Below, piece by piece: positions 17,226-26,248 of a stretch of DNA of 64,000 nt (the first letter of the stretch is position 1; each line of letters begins with the position of its first letter). The notes under the pieces were generated by a model that had not been told where the DNA came from, did not search any database, and worked only from the letters and a program-made list of their open reading frames with translations. The DNA is from Ardenticatenaceae bacterium (GTDB lineage Bacteria; Chloroflexota; Anaerolineae; Promineifilales; Promineifilaceae), in assembly GCA_020634315.1 (NCBI GenBank), contig JACKBV010000024.1, positions 8,668-72,667 on the forward strand, written 5' to 3'. The position numbers were made by a program, and so were the translations under genes.

Positions 17226-18219
17226 AAACGGAGTTTAAGCCAAAGACTAACTCTTGTGCCGCTTTTATTTCTTTTTCGGCATTAAACAAAAGGTATAGAC
17301 CGGAATTGCGGGGAATTGCGTGTTTGGCGCTTGCCATGCGCAATTGGTATTGGCTGACAATTTTGTATCCGCCACGGCAGTCGATGTGCCCGGCAACAAG
17401 AACGCGTTGGGGCTGGTAGTTGGTGGATAATGCTTGCAGCATGGAATTGAGGACGATGCCGTAGGCGTCTTCTCCGTATTGGTATTCGTTGCGTGTGAAG
17501 AGCATTTCCCAGAGAAGTTGGAAGTCGGGGTGGGAGGTGGTGGAAACGGCGCCAATCAGGAAGTGGTCGTAACGAGGATCGTCGGGGCCGGTGACGGCAA
17601 AGTATTTGCGCACCATGTCGTCGTAGGATTGGTTGCTGGTTTTACTGAGGGCGCGGCGGAGAGACGGCCGTATCTCCGGTGGCAATGATTCTGATGTTTC
17701 GCGCCATATGCGGCGGTGCGAATAATTTAGCAGGCGTTCGACACTGTTGCGCTCGCTGATAGCGGCGCTGGCTCCGGCATGACTGATCGTTACGCCGCCC
17801 CGTGTGCGTACATAAAACGGTAATTGATCAAAAAAACTCAAAATCTGGCGGCGATGCTTACCCATCGCCGCTTCAAATGTAGGGGTATATAAATGCTTGC
17901 CTTTTTGCAAAGTGATGCTGTAAATATGAGGCAGTTCATGGTTTCCCATGAGGTAAATGATGCGATTGCCTATCGTATTTTGCAGCTTCATGACGTCCAA
18001 AACCATGCGCAATGAGCCGTCTGCTTCCGGTGGCCCTGAATAATGGATCAGGTCGCCAGCCAATATCAGATAATCCATTGTGCCTTGCTTATAGGCGTTA
18101 AGGAAATGATCCCGATAGAGTTGGTATGCTTCCCAATCGCCATGCAGATCGGTGACAACCATAATGTTGCCAGTTTCAATATCAATAATGCGTTTGAAGC
18201 GGTTTTCTGTGACGGTCAC
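17206..18219 (-). CDS. Calcineurin-like metallophosphoesterase
   Basis: 337 residues. The metal-binding motifs are in order: TDLHGDW (D24, H26), ILAGDLIHY, MGNHELPH, a later SHAGAS and AGHIDCRGG. The layout is close to PPP-type protein phosphatases but with GDLIH for GDYVDRG, so protein or nucleotide phosphate esters are both possible. Translation starts at GTG 18219 behind GAGGG. The last 20 bp overlap the end of the Ser/Thr kinase gene on the other strand. A kinase and phosphatase acting on the same targets is an attractive inference. Confidence 0.85.
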   Translation of the reverse strand: MTVTENRFKRIIDIETGNIMVVTDLHGDWEAYQLYRDHFLNAYKQGTMDYLILAGDLIHYSGPPEADGSLRMVLDVMKLQNTIGNRIIYLMGNHELPHIYSITLQKGKHLYTPTFEAAMGKHRRQILSFFDQLPFYVRTRGGVTISHAGASAAISERNSVERLLNYSHRRIWRETSESLPPEIRPSLRRALSKTSNQSYDDMVRKYFAVTGPDDPRYDHFLIGAVSTTSHPDFQLLWEMLFTRNEYQYGEDAYGIVLNSMLQALSTNYQPQRVLVAGHIDCRGGYKIVSQYQLRMASAKHAIPRNSGLYLLFNAEKEIKAAQELVFGLNSVFKTKNP

Positions 18220-18366
18220 TTTGCCCTCTTTCCATCAAGCATCATAGCTCTGATTTTACCACACTCGGCGGTAACGTTGGACGTTTCATATTTCCTACTT
18301 TCTGAATTATACTTGCGGCGTTGGGAGTCAACGAAGGATGTTTAAGGGATCGTTGTGTGAAGTGAC

Positions 18367-20625
18367 GTGAAGATCGTACAAGGTAACATTCCAGAAAATA
18401 AAACCTGGCATGGGTTGCTGCTGGTGATGGCGGATATGCCGCTGGGGCGAGTGTGGCAGCTTGGGCAGTGGTTGGCGCGTGTAAATAATGGGGTGCTGTT
18501 AACGGCCGTTATCATTGCCAACGACAAACCCGAAACCATCGCCTGGGCGCAGGCCACACTAAGCCAAATCGATCATGCTATCCATGAGGGAACCAAGATC
18601 GCCCCCTTAATCATCGAGGCCAATGATTACACCGAGGGTGTGCTGGACTTAGTCAAAATGGCATCGGTTGATTTGTTAATAGCCCATGCAGATGGGCCAC
18701 AATGGATTAATCTGAACAAAATCCCTTGTGCGATTGCTGTTGTGCGCGGTGAGAAAGCCACGTTGGACGAAGGTGAGGACATCTCATTGCGGCGCATCGT
18801 CGTCCCCACATCTGGTGGCCCCAACAGCGTGCATGCCCTGTCCTTCCTGCTGCCATTGACAACAAAACTGGAAGTAACAGCATTGTACGTTGCCCCAACT
18901 TACCTGGGGCGTAACGAAGAAGCCTTGGGGCGAGATCGACTGCGCCAGGTTTTTAACTATCTGGATGCCGGAGATCGCATCAAAAGCAAGTTGCTCACGG
19001 CCGCTTCGGTCACTGCGGGGATTGTGCAAGAGGCCAGTGAGGCGTGCGATTTGGTTATTATTGGGGCCAGCCTGGAAAGCTCGGTCGACAAAGTGTTGTT
19101 TGGCGATATTCCGGCCGCCGTTGTGCGCGAGAGTAAAAAGCCGGTCATCATCTTTCGCCAGTCAAAGAATCTCCTGGGCGAGCTGCCCAGCCAGATTAGC
19201 TGGCGAATGCGCAATTTGCTGCCTCGCCTGGATTTACGCCAGCGCACGGATGCTTATGTGCGCATCCGGCGTGGTGCGCGTCCGGACACTGATTTCTTTG
19301 TGCTGATTGGCCTTTCCGCCATGATTGCCGCCTTGGGTTTGCTTGTGAATAGCCCGGCCGTCGTCATTGGCGCGATGCTTGTTGCGCCTTTGATGTCGCC
19401 CATTGTCGGCGCTGGCATGGCGGTTGTGCTTGGAGATGCGCGGTTTTTGCGGCTCTCGTTGGGGGCTGTGGCACGCGGTGTGGTATTGGCGATTATGGTC
19501 GGCGCGTTGGCTGGTTTGTTGCGCATGGGACAGCCGCCTACGGCCGAAATTTTGGCACGCACACAGCCAACCATGCTTGACCTGGCTATTGCCCTTTTTT
19601 CGGGGATGGCTGGTGCGTATGCGCTTTGTCATTCGGATGCGGCTGGTGCTTTGCCCGGTGTGGCGATTGCCGCGGCATTGGTGCCGCCATTGGCGACTGT
19701 CGGCATATCCCTGTCTACAGGCCATTATGCCAGTGCGCTGGGGGCGCTGCTGCTCTTTACGACGAACTTTGTGGCGATCAGTTCGGCGACCGCGTTGATA
19801 TTTTTGTTGTTGGGATTTCGGCCGCCGCAACTGCCGAAAGAGCGGCGTGTGGTGCAGGCACGCAGTGCCCGTATTGCGGTGTTGCTGCTGATCACCGTTT
19901 CTTTGCTGTTGGGGGTGACGACGTTCCAATTGGCCCAAACATCGGCACAACAAGATCGCATTTTTGCCGTTGCCGAGGAAAAGTTGGCTGAGGTGACGGG
20001 GGCAGAATTGGCGGAAGCGCATATCCTCTCTTTCACGGAGGGTTTTTTGGAGTTAGACCTGATTGCTCGTTCGCCGGTGGATATTCCTTATGCGCGGGTT
20101 GCCGATTTGCAGGAGCAGATAGGCGTGCAGTTGAGCAGTGAAGGGATTTTGGATGAATTGGAGCTGACGCTGACGGTGATTCGTGTGACGAAGCTTGATC
20201 CATTGGTGCCGCCGACGGCGACGCCGACGGCGACACCCACTTTGACGCCGACGGCTGGCCCGACGCCGACGGCGACGAATACGCCCACTTTGACGCCCAG
20301 TGCAACGCCGACGACAACGCCCAGTGCGACGCCGACGGAAACGGCCACGACGTTGCCCACTGAAACGGCAACGGCCGTTCCCACCGATACAGCCACGCCC
20401 ACGCCCACGCCAACGGTGTTAACGGCCGTTATCAGTTACCCCTTTGGCCTCAATTTACGCACAGCACCCAGCCGCACGGCAGATGTTTTGCTTCTCCTCG
20501 ACGCAAATACCATCGTGATTTTGTTGGATGGGCGCGTGGAAGCTGATGGACTGCTTTGGCAGCAGGTGGAAGTGAGCGGTTTTATCGGCTGGGTATCTGA
20601 CGAATTTTTACAGAGTGGCCCTTAA
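18367..20625 (+). CDS. Usp-domain / DUF389 membrane / SH3 fusion protein
   Basis: 752 residues. Residues 1-125 and about 140-268 resemble two universal-stress-protein domains (the second ends VVIFRQ-like after GASLESSVDKVLFGDIPAAVVRESKKPVII). Residues about 300-530 are a DUF389 membrane domain with NSPAVVIGAMLVAPLMSPI. A 70-residue Thr/Pro repeat linker (TPTATPT type) follows, then an SH3b domain (NLRTAPSRTADVLLLLD, WVSDEFLQ). DUF389 function is unknown; fusion to Usp suggests nucleotide or stress control, and SH3b suggests cell-wall contact outside. The start is GTG 18367; a later ATG near 18427 is possible. Confidence 0.8.
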   Translation: MKIVQGNIPENKTWHGLLLVMADMPLGRVWQLGQWLARVNNGVLLTAVIIANDKPETIAWAQATLSQIDHAIHEGTKIAPLIIEANDYTEGVLDLVKMASVDLLIAHADGPQWINLNKIPCAIAVVRGEKATLDEGEDISLRRIVVPTSGGPNSVHALSFLLPLTTKLEVTALYVAPTYLGRNEEALGRDRLRQVFNYLDAGDRIKSKLLTAASVTAGIVQEASEACDLVIIGASLESSVDKVLFGDIPAAVVRESKKPVIIFRQSKNLLGELPSQISWRMRNLLPRLDLRQRTDAYVRIRRGARPDTDFFVLIGLSAMIAALGLLVNSPAVVIGAMLVAPLMSPIVGAGMAVVLGDARFLRLSLGAVARGVVLAIMVGALAGLLRMGQPPTAEILARTQPTMLDLAIALFSGMAGAYALCHSDAAGALPGVAIAAALVPPLATVGISLSTGHYASALGALLLFTTNFVAISSATALIFLLLGFRPPQLPKERRVVQARSARIAVLLLITVSLLLGVTTFQLAQTSAQQDRIFAVAEEKLAEVTGAELAEAHILSFTEGFLELDLIARSPVDIPYARVADLQEQIGVQLSSEGILDELELTLTVIRVTKLDPLVPPTATPTATPTLTPTAGPTPTATNTPTLTPSATPTTTPSATPTETATTLPTETATAVPTDTATPTPTPTVLTAVISYPFGLNLRTAPSRTADVLLLLDANTIVILLDGRVEADGLLWQQVEVSGFIGWVSDEFLQSGP

Positions 20626-20633
20626 ATGCAGGG

Positions 20634-20661
20634 TTGTTTTTGAGGTGAAAAGGGGTATAAT
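20634..20661 (+). promoter_or_regulatory. Promoter of tRNA-Lys
   Basis: TTGTTT (20634-20639), 16-bp spacer, TATAAT (20656-20661). The expected start is near 20668, thirteen bases before the tRNA. Confidence 0.55.
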
Positions 20662-20680
20662 TTCCTGCGCATTAGGAAGA

Positions 20681-20752
20681 GGCCCTGTAGCTCAATGGCA
20701 GAGCAACTGACTCTTAATCAGCAGGTTGGAGGTTCGAGTCCTCCCAGGGTCA
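20681..20752 (+). tRNA. tRNA-Lys (anticodon CTT)
   Basis: 72 nt. Acceptor GGCCCTG pairs with CAGGGTC, anticodon loop CTCTTAA on stem CTGA/TCAG, T-arm GGAGG TTCGAGT CCTCC. Discriminator A; CCA is not encoded. Confidence 0.95.
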
Positions 20753-20765
20753 TCATGAAGAAGGA

Positions 20766-20796
20766 AAGTCGCTGCAATGCGGCTTTTTTTGTTTTT
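20766..20796 (+). terminator. Terminator after tRNA-Lys
   Basis: AAGTCGC/GCGGCTT stem (one G-U pair) followed by TTTTTTGTTTTT. Confidence 0.8.
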
Positions 20797-20927
20797 AGGC
20801 ATATGTTGGCGGGTTAACAACAGCACAAAGTTCATCGTGAATGAAAACCAACCTTCTGGGAGCATTGCCGCCGTATTCATCTCGTGTGGCAGATTTCCGG
20901 GAGGCTGATTTGAGGAGAGGCGAAGCA

Positions 20928-21785
20928 ATGCGTACGTGGCGGGCAATGGGGGCGGTTTATATGGCCGGAGCGGCGCTGCTGTGGTCGGCCATGGAAGCGA
21001 TTGTGGCGACGTTGGGGCAGTATGGAACGCCGCAGGTGGTATGGACGCGTTACAGCGTGCATTTGCTGTTGTTGGTGGGCGTGCTTTGGGGGCGTGGGCA
21101 GCGCGATTTTTGGCGGACGCGGCGGCTGCCTTTACATGGGCTGCGTGGCAGTATGATGTTGGTGATGCCGTTAACGGCCGTTCTCGCTCGTCGCTTTTTG
21201 CCTGTGCCCAATTTGCTCTCCTTGTTTTGGTTGTCGCCGCTGCTGGTGGCGCTGCTGAGTTATGCCTTTTTGCGCGAGAAAATAGCGGGGCGTGCCTGGA
21301 TCGTTGTCGTCGGTGGGTATGTGGGGATGTTGCTGTTGTTTATGCCAAACGGCCGTTTCCCCCTCGCCGGTCTCTTCCTTGCCTTGTGCATGGCCGCCAG
21401 TTTTAGTCTGTACCTGTTCTGGACAGTGATTTTAAGCCGCACAGAATCCATCCCCACAAATTTGTTTTACACGGCGCTGACGGTGTGGCTGTTGTTGACA
21501 TTGGCGCTGCCCTGGTATTGGCAAACGCCGACGGTAACGGCCGTTGCCCGCATGGCGCTTGTCGGGGTGCTTGGCCTGGGGACGCTGTGGCTGCTAGAGA
21601 AGGCGGTTGAAGAAACGTCGCTGGCGCAGGTAGCCCCATTTTTATATTTGCAGCCGGTGTGGAATGTGCTGCTGGCCGCTGCGTGGCGTGGGCGTTGGCC
21701 TGACGCCTGGGGCGGTGTGGGCCTGGCGCTGGTGTTGGCGTTGTTGTGGTGGGGGTATCGGGCACAGGTTGGTGATGCGCACTGA
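20928..21785 (+). CDS. DMT-superfamily permease (EamA type), first of a pair
   Basis: 285 residues from the ATG at 20928, eight bases after a GAGGAGAGG site; the longer frame from 20841 lacks such a site. About ten hydrophobic helices arranged as two EamA repeats, with YMAGAALLWSAMEAIVATL at the start and a LEKAVEETSLAQVAPFLYLQPV segment before helix 9, as in RhaT/EamA exporters of amino acids or related metabolites. The substrate cannot be told. Two exposed loops carry NGRFP and TAV from the iterated palindrome. It overlaps the next permease gene by 11 bp. Confidence 0.8.
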   Translation: MRTWRAMGAVYMAGAALLWSAMEAIVATLGQYGTPQVVWTRYSVHLLLLVGVLWGRGQRDFWRTRRLPLHGLRGSMMLVMPLTAVLARRFLPVPNLLSLFWLSPLLVALLSYAFLREKIAGRAWIVVVGGYVGMLLLFMPNGRFPLAGLFLALCMAASFSLYLFWTVILSRTESIPTNLFYTALTVWLLLTLALPWYWQTPTVTAVARMALVGVLGLGTLWLLEKAVEETSLAQVAPFLYLQPVWNVLLAAAWRGRWPDAWGGVGLALVLALLWWGYRAQVGDAH

Positions 21786-22662
21786 GGAAGGTGAGGGGAA
21801 CGGCCGTTTCCTGGTGCTCTTCGCCGCGATGTTGTGGGGGACAACGGGCACGGCGCAGGCGTTGGCGCCGCCGACAGCCAGTCCGGCGGCCATTGGCGCT
21901 GTGCGTTTAGCCTTGGGGGGTGTGGCGCTGCTGCTCCTGGCTGGTCGCCGAGGATTTTTGCGGCGTGGTGGGGTATGGCCGTTGTGGCCTGTCCTGATCG
22001 CTGCCGGTTGTATGGCCCTTTATCAGTTAAGCTTTTTTGCGGGCGTGGCGCGTACCGGCGTTGCTATCGGCACGATTGTCGGTATTGGCAGTGCGCCGAT
22101 TTTAGCCGGGCTGCTGGCCTTTGTGGTGGAACATGAACGCCCGGAACCTGCCTGGTGGGTCGCGACGACATTGGCCGTTGTGGGCTGTGGCTTGCTGCTG
22201 CAAGGTGGCGGCGCAGATGTGCGGGTGGATGGCGTTGGTGTGTTGTTGGCGTTGGGCGCGGGCGGCGCGTATGCCGCTTACACGTTAGCCAGCAAGCGGC
22301 TGCTGCGTTATCAGCCGCCGGAAGCTGTGACGGCGTTGGTCTTTAGCCTGGGCGCGTTGCTGCTGCTGCCGTTGCTGTTCACGGTTGATTTGTCCTGGCT
22401 GCGCCAGCCGCGCGGTTTCCTGGTGGCGCTTCACCTGGGTTTGGTGACGGTGACGGTGGCTTATTTGTTGTTTGTGCGTGGCTTGCTGTCTGTGCCTGCG
22501 GCAACGGCCGTTACGCTGACATTGGCCGAGCCTTTGACGGCGGGCATGTTGGGCGTCTTTTTGTTGGGCGAACGGCTGCCCTGGTCGGCGCTTGGCGGGG
22601 TGGGGCTGTTGTTGGCGGGGCTGGCCTGGTTAACGGCCGTACCGCGGCGTAGGGCGATGTGA
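21775..22662 (+). CDS. DMT-superfamily permease (EamA type), second of a pair
   Basis: 295 residues from the ATG at 21775, overlapping the stop of the first permease, so the two are translationally coupled. Ten hydrophobic segments, with typical EamA features: LFAAMLWGTTGTAQALAP in helix 1, GIGSAPILAGLLA before helix 5, and ATAVTLTLAEPLTAGMLGVFLLGERL near the end. The two permeases are only distantly alike and could form a heteromer or export different compounds. The N-terminal NGRF comes from an ACGGCCGT copy. Confidence 0.82.
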   Translation: MRTEEGEGNGRFLVLFAAMLWGTTGTAQALAPPTASPAAIGAVRLALGGVALLLLAGRRGFLRRGGVWPLWPVLIAAGCMALYQLSFFAGVARTGVAIGTIVGIGSAPILAGLLAFVVEHERPEPAWWVATTLAVVGCGLLLQGGGADVRVDGVGVLLALGAGGAYAAYTLASKRLLRYQPPEAVTALVFSLGALLLLPLLFTVDLSWLRQPRGFLVALHLGLVTVTVAYLLFVRGLLSVPAATAVTLTLAEPLTAGMLGVFLLGERLPWSALGGVGLLLAGLAWLTAVPRRRAM

Positions 22663-22665
22663 GCC

Positions 22666-23871
22666 ATGCGCTATTGGCAAGTGTTGCTGCCCCTGCTTCT
22701 CTGTTTGCTCGTTGTTGCCTTGCTGCCCGCGTCGGTTCCGGCGGTTGCGCCAACACAGGTGCAGGTGCAATGGGACGCCACGGCAGACGATATATTGTTC
22801 CCCCTGTTTCCCCAATTTGACTGGTTGAACTGGTATGCGGCGGAATCGGGTTATCTGCCCAGCCAGGCGTTCTTTGGCCCGTATGTGATTGTGCCGGTGG
22901 GGGATGTGCTTTATGTGGGGTTGGGGTCGGCGCGACCGGCAGAGATGGATGGGGCGCTGCTGGCACAGGTTGATGAGACGGTAACGGCCGTTTCTCCCCT
23001 CACCGAACAAGGCATTCACGAGATGATTTGGGTGACAGACACGCTGCACATTGCCGGGTCAGACCCGTGCTGCCCTGATGATTGGAGCGCGGGCAACCAT
23101 TACACATACACGCCGCCTGGCCCACTTTTGAAGCACCGCGACGCGCAAAATGGATTGGCGCATGTGCTGCATACCTGGGGTTTGTGGATGGATGCGGGGA
23201 ATGTGTTGTATGCGGCCGTTTCCGCTGAAGTTACGCCGCTGCAATACGGGCGGCTCATGCGTAGTTTCGATGAAGGTGTCACCTGGGAATTGGTCAGCAA
23301 CGTCAGCAATTATCGTGTGTATGACGTGTTTCGCTTTGACGAAATGCTCTATGTGCTGGCAAATGACGCCCATCTGATGCCGCTGTACCTGCTGCGCAGC
23401 CCCAATGATGGCTCGTCGTGGGAGGTGGCGCTGGCCGAGCCATTGCAGCGTATTCGCATAGTGAATTTCGCTGGGCAGCTGCTGGTTGTCAGTTTTGCGC
23501 GAGATGCGCTGTATGCGCTGTCTGGCGATGATGTGACGCGTTATGATTTACCGGCAGAAACGCACATCGGTGTCTCTTATGCAGATGAGCCGCAGTATTC
23601 AGACTACAATTTGCTGGCGGTGTATGGGGATTGGCTGTACGCGATTTGGGAAGTGGGCGGCGGCGACCGCCCACTCTATTATGTGGTGCGCACGCAGGAT
23701 TTGCTGCATTGGGAGGGGGTGGCGGTGACGGAACGGCCGTTAATCGCCATCACCTATTGGCCGCAGCGCGAAACCATCGTCGTTGGCAGCAGCGGCACAG
23801 CCGCAAACTTGTGGCGGCCGCTGCGCCTTGATGACAAGCTCTATTTGCCGCTGATCGGCAAATCATCATAA
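22666..23871 (+). CDS. Exported Asp-box (BNR-like) beta-propeller protein
   Basis: 401 residues. A signal peptide (QVLLPLLLCLLVVALLPASV) comes first, then beta-rich sequence with an Asp-box RSFDEGVTWELVS and related stretches (RSPNDGSSWEVAL, RTQDLLHWEGV). These are the sialidase/Ycf48-type blades that form a propeller. Sialidase catalytic Arg residues are not evident, so a binding role is likelier. It ends LYLPLIGKSS, the YLPLI tail seen on other exported proteins of this group, including the subtilase in this window (IYLPYI). Its start is three bases after the second permease gene, so it may belong to that operon. Confidence 0.7.
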   Translation: MRYWQVLLPLLLCLLVVALLPASVPAVAPTQVQVQWDATADDILFPLFPQFDWLNWYAAESGYLPSQAFFGPYVIVPVGDVLYVGLGSARPAEMDGALLAQVDETVTAVSPLTEQGIHEMIWVTDTLHIAGSDPCCPDDWSAGNHYTYTPPGPLLKHRDAQNGLAHVLHTWGLWMDAGNVLYAAVSAEVTPLQYGRLMRSFDEGVTWELVSNVSNYRVYDVFRFDEMLYVLANDAHLMPLYLLRSPNDGSSWEVALAEPLQRIRIVNFAGQLLVVSFARDALYALSGDDVTRYDLPAETHIGVSYADEPQYSDYNLLAVYGDWLYAIWEVGGGDRPLYYVVRTQDLLHWEGVAVTERPLIAITYWPQRETIVVGSSGTAANLWRPLRLDDKLYLPLIGKSS

Positions 23872-23876
23872 CCCAT

Positions 23877-25346
23877 CTACATGTCGTGGTTGCCGCATCC
23901 CTGCACCCAGGTAAATCCATCATGGTTGATGAGTAAGTCCGCCTCTGCTGGACCCCAACTGCCCGGTTCATACAAAGCCAGGGGCGGCGCGGCTTCCGTT
24001 TCCCAACCCGCCAAAATGGGGTCAACCAACTGCCACGCCAGTTCGATGGCATCCCCGCGAGTGAACAATGACGCATCCCCTTTTAAGGCATCGAACAGCA
24101 GCCGTTCATACGCTTCGGGAATCGATGTCGGGCCAAATGTGTCGTCATAGTGAAAGGACATATCTACCGGACGCATGTCTGCGGCCGTATCTGGCACTTT
24201 GGCCTGGAAAGAGAAATGAATCCCTTCGTCTGGCTGCACGCAAATGGAGAGATAGTTGGCGGCTAATTTGCTGCCGGGCGGCATGGGGAACATGACATGT
24301 GGCGGCCGTTTGAAGAAAATGGTGATTTCGGTGGATTTGTCGGCCAGCGCTTTGCCGGAACGCAGATAAAAGGGCACACCTTGCCAGCGCCAATTGTCAA
24401 TGTAAAAGCGCAATGCTGTGTAGGTCGCCGTCTCCGAATTAGGGGCGACGCCTTCAGCTTCGCTGTAGCCACGATATTGGGCACGCACGGTGTGTTTGGC
24501 GACTTCGTGTGGTTGAATGGGGCGAATGGCGCTGAAAACCTTGGCCTTTTCGTTGCGCAGGGCATCGGCCTCAAATGAGGCTGGCGGCTCCATGGCGACG
24601 AGCGAGAGGAGTTGCAGCATATGATTTTGCACCATATCGCGCACGACGCCGACGCCATCGTAGTAGCCGGCGCGATGCCCAACGTCTACCGTTTCGGTGG
24701 CGGTGATTTGCACGTGATCGATGTAATTGCGATTCCACACTGGCTCGAAGAGTGAGTTGGCAAACCGGAAGACGAGTAAGTTTTGCACGGTTTCTTTGCC
24801 CAGGTAGTGGTCGATGCGGTAGATTTGCCGTTCGCGTAGGACTTGGTGAACGGCCGTATTCAATGCCTGCGCCGATTGCAAATCATGCCCAAACGGTTTT
24901 TCAATGACCACATGACGCCAGCCTTCGCTTTCGTCAACCAGGTTGGCTGCGCCCAGGTTGGCGATGGCCGGTTCATAGAGGCGCGGCGCAATTGCCAGAT
25001 AGTAGAGGCGGTTGCACGGGCCATTGTTTTCCTCAAACTGGCGCAAATACGCATCCAGGCGCTGCATGTCGGCCACATCTCCTAAGTCCAGGGGGCGGTA
25101 GGTGACGTTGGCGGCGAATTTTTGCCACAGACCGGCATTGTACTTGTCGTTGGCAAACTCTTTGACGCCTGATTCCATGTTTTGGCGAAATTCGTCATCG
25201 CTAAAGGTGCTGCGCGACACGCCAACGATGCGCCATTTATCGGGCATCCGTTTTTTGACGTAGAGGCTGTAGAGGGCGGGTATTAATTTGCGGTGGGTGA
25301 GGTCGCCCGAAGCGCCAAAGATGACGATGATGGTGTTTTCATTCAT
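23877..25346 (-). CDS. zwf: Glucose-6-phosphate 1-dehydrogenase
   Basis: 489 residues, normal length. The coenzyme loop is GASGDLTHRKL (11-21), with EKPFGHDL, the active-site block RIDHYLGKE and the C-terminal KDNWRWQGVPFYLRSGK-like segment (IDNWRWQGVPFYLRSGK). It oxidises glucose 6-phosphate with NADP at the entry to the oxidative pentose phosphate pathway. AAGGA stands nine bases before the ATG. The gene of unknown function 12 bases upstream is on the same strand. No 6-phosphogluconolactonase or gnd is in the window. Confidence 0.96.
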   Translation of the reverse strand: MNENTIIVIFGASGDLTHRKLIPALYSLYVKKRMPDKWRIVGVSRSTFSDDEFRQNMESGVKEFANDKYNAGLWQKFAANVTYRPLDLGDVADMQRLDAYLRQFEENNGPCNRLYYLAIAPRLYEPAIANLGAANLVDESEGWRHVVIEKPFGHDLQSAQALNTAVHQVLRERQIYRIDHYLGKETVQNLLVFRFANSLFEPVWNRNYIDHVQITATETVDVGHRAGYYDGVGVVRDMVQNHMLQLLSLVAMEPPASFEADALRNEKAKVFSAIRPIQPHEVAKHTVRAQYRGYSEAEGVAPNSETATYTALRFYIDNWRWQGVPFYLRSGKALADKSTEITIFFKRPPHVMFPMPPGSKLAANYLSICVQPDEGIHFSFQAKVPDTAADMRPVDMSFHYDDTFGPTSIPEAYERLLFDALKGDASLFTRGDAIELAWQLVDPILAGWETEAAPPLALYEPGSWGPAEADLLINHDGFTWVQGCGNHDM

Positions 25347-25358
25347 GATTTGCTTTCC

Positions 25359-26012
25359 TTAACCTGCTGTGATTTGCACGCCACCTTTGTTGGCGGCTTC
25401 TTGTGTGATGTGCTCAACCAGGGCGTGCAGGGCAGGTTCTGATTGGGGGATTTGGTGTGGGTGGATGTCGATACGGCCGTTTCTGCACAAGACAGCCAGG
25501 GGCACATGGTAAATTGCGCCTGCTTCCTTCACTTCATATTCGCGCTCCGGGCGCAAACCGCGTTCGCGCAAGGTGGCAAACAGCCGGTCTACGTAAGGGT
25601 CGCCTTCGATAAACAAGTCGTTGATCTCTACCGCGTCTTGAAAGCGATCCCAGGTTGTGTGAATGAAGGTGATGCGCCGCCAACGCAGGCTGATAATCGG
25701 CCGTGGCAGCTTTTGCAGCGGCCCTAGCTGCACTTTGTAATACAGTGCTTGTGCGCGTGGATGATCTGGTTCATCAGGGAAAAGTGCTGTGCGCGTCACC
25801 AGTTCATGCCCCAGGCGCGGCGCGTAATAGCTAATGGTCCATTTCTCCAGGCCAAACCGCCGCCCAAAATAAAATGCCAGATATTCGGCGTAAAGTCCTT
25901 TGGGGGCGTGCTGTTGTGGAATGCGATACCAGCCTTCTTGCTGCAAAATGGCAAAGTCGGCCGGGTCGGGTACATAAGCCACTAAGACGCGATCTTCTGG
26001 GTACATACACAT
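25359..26012 (-). CDS. Uncharacterised protein upstream of zwf
   Basis: 217 residues from ATG 26012 (GTG at 26018 is also possible; neither has a good ribosome site). No signal peptide or membrane segment. It has mixed alpha/beta composition with conserved-looking aromatic patches (YLAFYFGRRFGLEKWTISYYAPRLGHELVTR). The C-terminal part, RPEREYEVKEAGAIYHVPLAVLCRNGRIDI, faintly recalls a PD-(D/E)XK core, but I cannot align active residues with confidence. It is co-directional with zwf, with 12 bases between. Confidence 0.6.
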   Translation of the reverse strand: MCMYPEDRVLVAYVPDPADFAILQQEGWYRIPQQHAPKGLYAEYLAFYFGRRFGLEKWTISYYAPRLGHELVTRTALFPDEPDHPRAQALYYKVQLGPLQKLPRPIISLRWRRITFIHTTWDRFQDAVEINDLFIEGDPYVDRLFATLRERGLRPEREYEVKEAGAIYHVPLAVLCRNGRIDIHPHQIPQSEPALHALVEHITQEAANKGGVQITAG

Positions 26013-26248
26013 CAACACACAAACGAGATGCTGCCTATACTAATCCAGCCTGCGTAAACTGACAAAAAACGGCCGTTTCTCGCCACCACCCGCTGAAAAA
26101 ATACAGAATCCCACCTATTTTATCCCCGTATCCACCATGTCTCTGTGATTCTACTTACCGTTTAATGGTGACAGCGTCGTGAAATCTATCTGTAAGGTTG
26201 TCCATTTCAGGATATAATCACCACTATACTTACCAAAAAGAGGATATG

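Noticed and set aside
19234..20022. 262-codon open frame antisense to the DUF389 region
   Set aside because: It is Arg/His/Gln-rich, has no domain, and is a mirror of the codon bias of the real gene on the plus strand.
20210..20415. GC-rich tandem repeat as a mobile or satellite element
   Set aside because: It encodes the Thr/Pro linker of the Usp-DUF389-SH3 protein; low-complexity coding explains it.
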